From Saxidomus purpurata (Eukaryota > Mollusca > Bivalvia > Venerida > Veneridae), in contig JAFMSR010000018.1 of assembly GCA_022818135.1 (NCBI GenBank), forward strand, positions 17,368,847 through 17,432,846: 64,000 nucleotides of DNA, read 5' to 3'. Positions within the stretch are counted from its first letter, which is position 1, and each line of letters opens with the position of its first letter. Position numbers and translations under genes: made by a program. This document shows positions 51,201 to 60,200 of the stretch, in pieces. Below the pieces are notes generated by a model. The model was not told where the DNA came from. It ran no database searches and saw only the letters and a program-made list of their open reading frames with translations.

Positions 51201-54200
51201 ACAGTAAATCTTTTAAGCTCAAACATTTTGAAGTTTTCAGTTTCAGTATTTCCACAAACATCTGCACTGATACCAGATATTTTTAATTTTTTAGATTTTA
51301 TACATGTATATAAAACTTACGAAATTGTTTCCAGGCAACAGCTCAGACTTTGGTGGCAAAGTTTAACAAGAACTTTGGTAATGTACCCTACTATAAGGCA
51401 GCCCAGAGTAGTAATGATAGCAGATTTACTATCCTACACTATGCTGGACAGGTATGTACATGATTTATTATGGAAATGTATAGAAACTAAGGTTTTAACA
51501 TATCTTTTATAGAATTTTATTGTTTTAATCAGTAACTGTTTTCAATCTGTTATAATAACTTGCTAAAGGTTTCCAGGTTTTACATAGTAAAAAGCATTGT
51601 ATGTGATTGCAAAAACAGCCTTTCACCTTCTCAACAATGCTAAGACATTTGACATACAATAAAAATTTCTTAATTTACTCATTATTGTCTACTTTCTATG
51701 TTTCTGTAACATCACATAGTGTCATAAGTTAAGTCTGGTGAAAATTGGTCAAATTATTTGGAAATTTTAGCAACATGAAATTAACGTGTTTTACATTAAG
51801 AAAATGGAAAATATGAAATTTTGTGTGAATACAGGTGACATACAGTGCTGACAGCTGGTTGGAGAAGAATCGGGACACACTGCCCCCTGGCGTCATGGAA
51901 ATGTTACAGAGCAGTGAAAATGCCCTTGTCAAGGCTATTTTTAAAGGTAGCTATGCAAAATTGTTTTTGTGTTATTTGAAGAAATTTTCAGTAGCTTATT
52001 GAATCGCTCTCAAACCGTCATCACTCTTCCAAGAAAGAGACAGCCCGATTTTCATTGTTGCTACCCATTTACAGCTGGGCGGACTGAGGCACGTGTGGTG
52101 TCAGTCAGTGTTATTGCTCAATATTTTCACATATTGTTTCATGCTTATATTTGATGTCTTTGAGAAGTTGTCATATTTTATGTACTCTTGCCAGATTGTA
52201 TGTAATATTGTATAATTTTATGTACTATTTTCAGATTGTACGGTATGTACTTTTGCCAGATTTTATGTACTGTTGTCAGATTTTATGTATGATTATTGGT
52301 ATTGTTTTTCAGCTCAGGTAACCAGGACAGGAAGTTTGGCTTTGCAAGGCAGGAAATCTACCCGCAAGACAAGAAAAGTAAGTGTGTACTTTTGTGCCTT
52401 GGGAAAAGACAAGCAGATAAATTTTCATTACTTCAGGGTACTTTTAGCATTACTCTACTGATGAACTTTTCAGTTATAGTACATTGGGTAATTTCAGTGT
52501 GACAAAAAATTCATGATTTGTGAGCAGCCGGGGACTCGTCTATGAATTTTAAATTCACAAATGGAGAATTCTCTAAGAGTAAATTTATGTGAAATGTATC
52601 TATCGCAAGACTTTTTATATGACCAAAGTAGGAAATTTGCAAAAATAACTAAAATTAAGTCATCGCAAATATTGCCCAATTTACAGAACTTCTTACATAT
52701 TTATAAACAAATCTTAAAATTTTGCCTCTTTTAAGGTTAGCTATTTATATTTCATTGTATAGTATTGGTCATTCAAATACTTTCATTTCTGTGTAGGGTT
52801 ACAGACCAAGCTTAGAGGCTGCCAGGAAAAGGAAGTTGACAGTTGGGGGACAGTTCAAGGTAACCTTCAGATATTTATAATTTCTATCATCAAAATACAA
52901 TCAAAGCTGTATTAAATATCAAATCTGGGGACAGAACAAAAATGGCCACTTAAAGAATCCTGTATTTCACTGGGGGATAAAATTATACTGACCTCTAATT
53001 ATACATGTATCTGTTTTTGCATGTAGTCTTTTACTAAATTTTGTAACATTTGTACAATTTGGGCTTTTCACCAATTAAACATGACATGCCCTTCAGAACC
53101 TGCATTTCCTTTTTATATTAAGAAACATTTGCCTTATTTGTAGGCACTGGAGTTTTCAAAGACTTTCAGATCTTGTTCTTTTTGTATACAGTCTGCGCTG
53201 TCATCCAGGTGACAGCACTGAAGGAAACGGTCTTCCTGAGGTACTCCTTCCTGATGGACTGTCAGATGTAATTGAAAAAATGACTTCATAGACTTAATAA
53301 GATGAACACAGCCTTAGCGTTTATAACTTAGATGTATATTGTAGTGCTTGTTTCATATCAGTGAAATATTTTATTACATCTCCATTTTAGAATTCACTGC
53401 AAGTGTTGATGGACAGAATGACGTCTGCCAAACCCATTTTCATACGCTGCCTGAAACCAAATCATGTGAAGGCGCCAGGCTCGTTTGATCAAAAATATAT
53501 TCAGCAACAGGTACATTTTTTCCACAATTTTCACTCTATCTTTGTGATACTTCAGTTCTAACTATTTTACCATGTTTACAGTTCGTTCTCAATGAAATAT
53601 CAATAAAAGTATTTGTAGCAGTAAGATAACTAATTGAAAAAGGAAACTTACATGAACTGTAAGGAAGACACTCAAAACCCCTTGGTCGAAATCCCCTTGG
53701 TCCAAAAATGGCATAGAAGTCAAAATCCCCTCATATCAATGGATTTTACATTGTAATTTCAATAAAAGAAATTGTTCAATCATTTGCGATAGTAAAGTAA
53801 AACAAGAGACAAATAAAACATTTAGTAAATTTTTTTCATTCAATATGTGCTTTTCCACTTGTAAAATCCACTGAGGGGATTATGACTATTATGTCATTTT
53901 TGGACAAAGGGGATTTCGACCAAGAATTTTGAAGTACACTCATAACACACTCAAACTGTAACGTAAGATGCACATTTTTTGTACATTTTTAGTAAAGAAA
54001 TATTACTTATAGAAAGAAATGTCTTGAAAATATTCATAAAAAGCAGCTTTTTGTTTTTAATCTTATGTTCAAAGTTTATTTAGGTACACATATATCAGGT
54101 GAAATCTTGTTTACTGATAGCTATTCTGTGGTAAAGTTGACAACACTGATGTTAGTCACAAAAAATGGTTTTCCTTTGAATGTGAACGTTTTTTTTACAT

Positions 54201-57200
54201 TGTATGGTAGAGGTATTGCAAAGCTATCATCATTTTATTTTGTATCTTGCAGTGAAAATTATGTGTTTAAATTTTTATAGTTGCTGTATACTGGTATGTT
54301 GGAAACAACAAAAATTAGAAGAGAGGGTTTTGCAGTTAGACCTTCATTTGAAGACTTTGTAAACAAGTGAGTAATACTTTTGATCTGTATCAGAAACTAA
54401 GGCTTGGCCATTCACATAGAAAGTCCCACAAATGTCATGTGAACAAGGAGAGACATAGAAAGTCCTCTTGTTTATGTAGTACATGTAAGAAGTGTGACAT
54501 AAATGCAATATCATTTCAGTTCTTCTGTAGAGAATCTATAAAATCTTGATTTTTAATCAGATTTTTTTATGAAAACCTGATTATAAGAATGCCTATGTCG
54601 TATGTTAGGCGGGCAAGCATCAAACATAGGTTTCCGCTCAATAACTTTAGTTAGGAGTGACCAATTGCAATGAAACTGGGTGTGTAGGCAGCTTGCGTGG
54701 AGAGGAAGCTTGGGATTGCATTTTAGGTCACTAGGGTCAAGGTCACTGTTACTAAAAATAGAAAAATGGTTTCCGCTCCATAACTCCAGTTAGGAGTGAC
54801 CAATTGCAGTGAAACTTGGTGTGTAGGTAGCTTGCGTGAAGATAAAGCTTTGGATTGCATTTCAAGTCACTAGGGTCAAGGTCAAGGTCACTGTTACTAA
54901 AAATAGAAAAATGGTTTTTGCTCAATAACTCCAGTTAGGAGTGACCAATTGCAATGAAACTGGGTGTGTAGGCAGCTTGCATGTACACAAAGCTTGGGAT
55001 TGCAATTGGTGTCACTAGGGTCAAGGTCACTGTTCCTAAAAATAGATTTTAAATTAGAAAATTAGTTAGGAGGGTGTCAAGGTCACTGCTACTAAAATAA
55101 GATTTAAAAAAGAAATATTTAGCTTTTAAATTGTTTTAAAGTGACATTATGCACATCTTACTGCACATAGTGTATGTTTGGTGACACTTTTATAAAAGCA
55201 TTTTTCGGTTGCTGTGCATTTAAATGCGTTAAATTAATGATAATGCCGCATTAGTATTTGAAGTTGGTGCTTTAGAAATAAAAAAATCCGATCAATAAAA
55301 TAATAGTTCCTTTTTTCGCAGTGATCTCCCTTGGTTATTGTTGTTGTTGGTAGAGATTTTGGCAGTGGAAGGGAAGCAACTCCTGTATACAGTTGTTTTT
55401 TTTTAAAAAGACTGCCCCATTCAAAATAGGAGAAGTAATATTTGGAAAGTTATTATTTCGTACTGGTAGCAGGAAGATTTGGTCTATTGGGTTAAAAGCT
55501 ATTTTTAGCTCACCTGGCTTCACCAGGACGAGCTTTTCTGACAGATGATTGTCCGTCATCCGTCAACATTTTGATTCAAATGACACCTATCTGAAACCAC
55601 TAGGCCAATGTTGATGAAACTATGCAGGGATGTTCCTTGCATGAAGCTCTACCAAAATTGTTCAAAGAATTCCATTCCATGCAGAACTCTGGTTGCTATG
55701 GCAACAAATAGGAAAAACTTTAAAAATCTTCTTCTCTGAAACCACAAGGCCTAGAGCTTAGATATTTGGCATGTAGCATTGTCTAGTGGATCTCTACCAA
55801 GATTGTTCAAATTATGACCCCCTATGTACAATGTTCAAAAGATAGGAAAACTTCTTAATTTGGTACATAATATTTTAACTACCCCGTCCTTCCCCGTTAA
55901 GGCAACGACTTGTAAAAGTGAGTGAACCAAAATCTAAAATCTTCGCCATCTTGTATGTCGTCTCACTTTTGTTACCAAACACTTAGGCTTTCAGAAAAGT
56001 ACTGGATTAATCACAGAAAAAAATGTGCACACTTTCTTTCCACTATATATAGCAAAACCTAATTGACATAAATTTGTCAAGGGCTTACGGCAATTTTCTT
56101 CTTTTTTTTTTCAATTTTCTAAAATTGTTTTAGGGGTGTCAAGGTGACAAGGTTTTTTTTACCTTTTAGATTTTTATTTTAATTCTATAATTTCTACAGG
56201 CGCTGTTTAAACCTGCTTTGGTCGCACTGTCGTTTTTTCTTGTTTTATACTGAATTTATACACCCATACATACTTTAATTTAGAAATATCTATATGGTGA
56301 TTTCTATAGTTAAAACATCCTTTCTATATTTGAGAATATGTTTCAGTTGACTGGTTCCATTACGGATGGATATTTCTCAAAATAGTTAAAATGATTTCAT
56401 ATAAACTAAACTATTCAAGTGTGGAACCCTAGTTACATGTTTGGTAATATATTTTTCAGATACAAAGTAATTTTGTGTAAACCGAATTTGCCTGGTACCC
56501 GGGAGAATTGTATTAAGATTTTAAAGGCTACAGGGATCCAGGGGTGGCAGGTGGGCCGCACCAAAGTCTTCCTAAAGTATTTCCATATAGATCAGATAGC
56601 AGACGTGTTGGAAACCATGGGAAAGTCAGCTATCTCCATCCAGGTAGGTTGGTTTGTACTGTATTATTTCATATTTTATGAACTGTTAGTTAAACCTGTG
56701 TTAGTGACCAGACTGCCTTTAGCAGCAAATATTGATTAGTACCTCAATCAGCCATTTATAATGAGATATACCCTTACTAAGCAACTACCGACTTTAAGAG
56801 GCCATTTTTAATGCAGGTCTAGACTAGTTGCTTTTAACAGGTTTGACCACATAGTATTAGTTAATGCACATGCTTTCTTTGACTTTGCTAATGGAAGACT
56901 ATAGAATGATGTGCAGACACAATCACATTAAGTTTAAAAAGTTAGATATTTATGTAGAATGATAGAAAGATTAAAAAAAAAAAGAATGATAGAAAGAAAA
57001 CATTTAAATGCAGAATGATAGAAAGATGAAAAGTTAAATTTAGAATAATAGAATGATTTTACATTACAAGAAGTCAATATAGGTTAGTTACTAGTGATAA
57101 ATTTTAATGAGTTTTATTTGTTTACATGAGCACAGTTGATAACACATTGTTAAAGATAACATGCATCTGTTTAAACATAGTTGTATTACCATGCTACAAC

Positions 57201-60200
57201 AGGTGATATGCGGTTGATATTTATAATAAATGCAGGTACATTAAAGAGTACTATTTAATACAATGCGTTTGAACATTCTTGAAACGTTTATTACATTCAC
57301 TACAGAGATTGGTGAGAGGATTTCTGGGTCGTCGTTACGCAGCCCGGAAACGGGAGATTGCTAGGCAAGAGGCAGAGAGGGTTGCAGCACTGTTGTCACA
57401 GATTGAAAGCCTTTCTACGAAGATGATGTCACAGCAGCAGACGATGAAACAGAACGATAAAAACGTTCCACAGAGTAAGTGGTAAAATTTGATATTTAAT
57501 TCATTATAATAAAATATGTCATGTAAAATAAATATTTTGCAAACCGTATGTTTTGACAACCATTTTGAAACTTTGTACGATTTATATCCTGAAATCAGAT
57601 CAGTTGTTCACATAAACAGTAAAGACCTTTGGCTACAGTGGTATAGTGGTTACAACATTAGCTTACCAGAGGACCTGCGTTTGGTCCTGTGTCATGCCAC
57701 TTTAGGTGTGTGCTTGGGCAAGACACCTGGTGCCCACATATGTCTCAAACCATTCAGCTGTAAACAGATATAAAATAGTTAGACAGTAATGTAATAAACA
57801 GTGATAAATATTTCAGTTACAAGGAAGTAAGTTACACCCAACTTGCACTTTATATATGTACATGTATGTCATTTAGTTCGATTCTTCTGCAGTTTAATGA
57901 AACAGTTTATTCGTACTAGAAAAATGGACAGAAAAATAATTTCTTTATTCTTTTTATCTTTGACAGGTTTCTTTGGCAGACCTGACAGTGTTATTTTAGC
58001 GGGACCACCTCCGCCCGTACCCGCATTCCCGTATGATGCTTTATCTTCAATTGGTGGGATCAGTCTGTCATCTTCAGACAAACGTGACTACATAGAACCT
58101 ACTACTAAAAAATTTGTTGACTCTGGCACACAGGTACATAAACATTATTCTTTTGCGTTTGTTATATGGTTATGGCAATTATAAAAGTGAAGCAAGTGTT
58201 TGTGAAAGAATTTAATTATACCCCCGCACAACAAAGTTGTAAGGGGGGTATACTGGAATCAGCTTGTCCGTCCGGCCGTCCGGCGGTTTTTTCTTGTCCC
58301 CCAATAACTAAGATTCCTTTGACCCACGTCTTCATATTTGGCATGGAGGTTAGTCATGATTAGTAGAAGCCCCCTATCCATTTGAGGTCACCAGGTCAGG
58401 TCAAGGTCACAGGGGCCTTGCTTCAAAAAGCTTGTCCGCCCAAACAAGATTCCTTTGACCCCAGTCTTCATATTTGGCATGGAGGTTGTCCTGATTAGTA
58501 GAAGACCCCTATCCATTTTGAGGTCACCAGGTCAAGGTCAAGGTCCAGGGGCCTTGACATAAAAGCTTGTCTGCCCAATCTTTGATTCCTTTGACCCACA
58601 GTTTCATATAAGGCATGGAGGTTAGTCATGTTAGTAGATGACCCCTTTTGATTTTGAGGTCACTGGGTCTAGGTCAAGGTCACAGGGACTTTGACTTCAA
58701 AAAGTTTGTCCGCCCAATAACTTAAGAAACCTTTGACCCACAGTCTTCATATTTGACATGGAGGTTGTCATGATTAGTAGATGACCCCTATTGATTTTGA
58801 GGTCACCCGGTCAAGGTCAAGGTCACAGGGGCCTTGACTTCAAAAAGCTTGTCCGCCCAATAACTTAAGATTCCTTTGACCCACAGTCTTCATATTTGGC
58901 ATGGAGGTTGTCATGACTATTAGATGACCCCTATTGATTTTGGGTCACTGGGTCAAAGGTCAAGGTCACAGGGCCTTGACTTCAAAAAGCTTGTCCGCCC
59001 AATACAAAACCTTTGACCCACAGTCTTCATATTTGACATGGAGGTTGTCATGACTAGTAGATGCCCCTATTGTTTTGGGTCACCGGGTAAGGTCAAGGTC
59101 ACAGGGGCCTTGACTTCAAAAAGCTTGTCCCCCAAACTAGATTCCTTTGACCCCAGTTTCCCCCCCCCCCCCCCCCCCCCCCCCCCATATTTGGCATGGA
59201 GGTTAGTCATGACTAGTAGATGACCCCTATTGATTTTGAGGTCACCGGGTCAAGGTCAAGGTCCAGGGGCCTTGACTTCAAAACTTGTCCGCCCAATAAC
59301 TTAAGTTCCTTTGACCCACGTTTCATATTTGGCATGGAGGTTGTCATGACTAGTGATGACCCCTATTGTTTTGAGGTCACGGGTAAGGTCAGGTCCAGGG
59401 GCCTTGACTTCAAAGCGGTATGCGGGGGTATTCAGGCCATATTTTGTCTTTACTTGTACGGGGAAAAAAATCTAAAAGAAGAACATGTGTTATTGTTGTC
59501 GAAGTTTCCCTCGTATATTTGTACAAGGAATATAATATAAGAAAAGTACTTACTGGAGTGCGCGTAGAACACTGAGTGTACTGCAAAACCATCAATCATA
59601 GTATAACACTTACTTTCGTGGGTTGACTGATCCACAGAAATAAACATCTGAATTAAATAAACATTCAATGCATTCTTTTTCAATAAAAAGTAAGGAATCT
59701 ACAGATTCCCAGTTTCTGAGAAATTCTATTTTTATTAAAAATTTATTAAAAATTGACAAAATGTAAAGCAAAAATTTAAATGAGATGCATAAAAATTATA
59801 CTGTATCAGCATGATTAGATGTGGAGATTTTATTAAGCAGTGGTTAAAATGAAATAAGCAAAATTTTGCAAATTGAATGGATATAAGATGACTCCTCCAG
59901 CTTTTCCCCTTGTGAATCAACCCTTTAAGGAGGTTATAGGGATAACTGTTTTGTAACTTTGATATTTTTTATGATTTATGAAAATTGTATTTTAAGTGGT
60001 TGCAGATTTTTTTCTAATGGTGACGGAATAAAATGGGTTCGAGCCTCACCAGTGCCACAGTGGTTGTGTTCTTTGGCAAGATGCAGATATTTCCACATTG
60101 CCTCTCGCTTGAAGATTGATTTCATCTGGAATGAGTCTCAAGAGCAATTTATCTAAAATAAATAAATTAATTTAAATTAAAAAAAACAGCGGTGTCTTAG

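Larger units (their letters stand above)
51452..56459 (+). other. Myosin introns between exons 51335 and 56460
   Basis: Mostly short AT-rich introns. Notable contents: a long-armed inverted repeat (53671-53931), a tandem array (54600-55080), and the X plus J repeat pair (55135-55830). Nothing supported at 55831-56459. Confidence 0.7.

Noticed and set aside
58166..59540. Several 60-106 codon frames (58166-58363, 59038-59223, 59220-59540)
   Set aside because: All are readings of the family K tandem units; one even includes the C run as a proline stretch.
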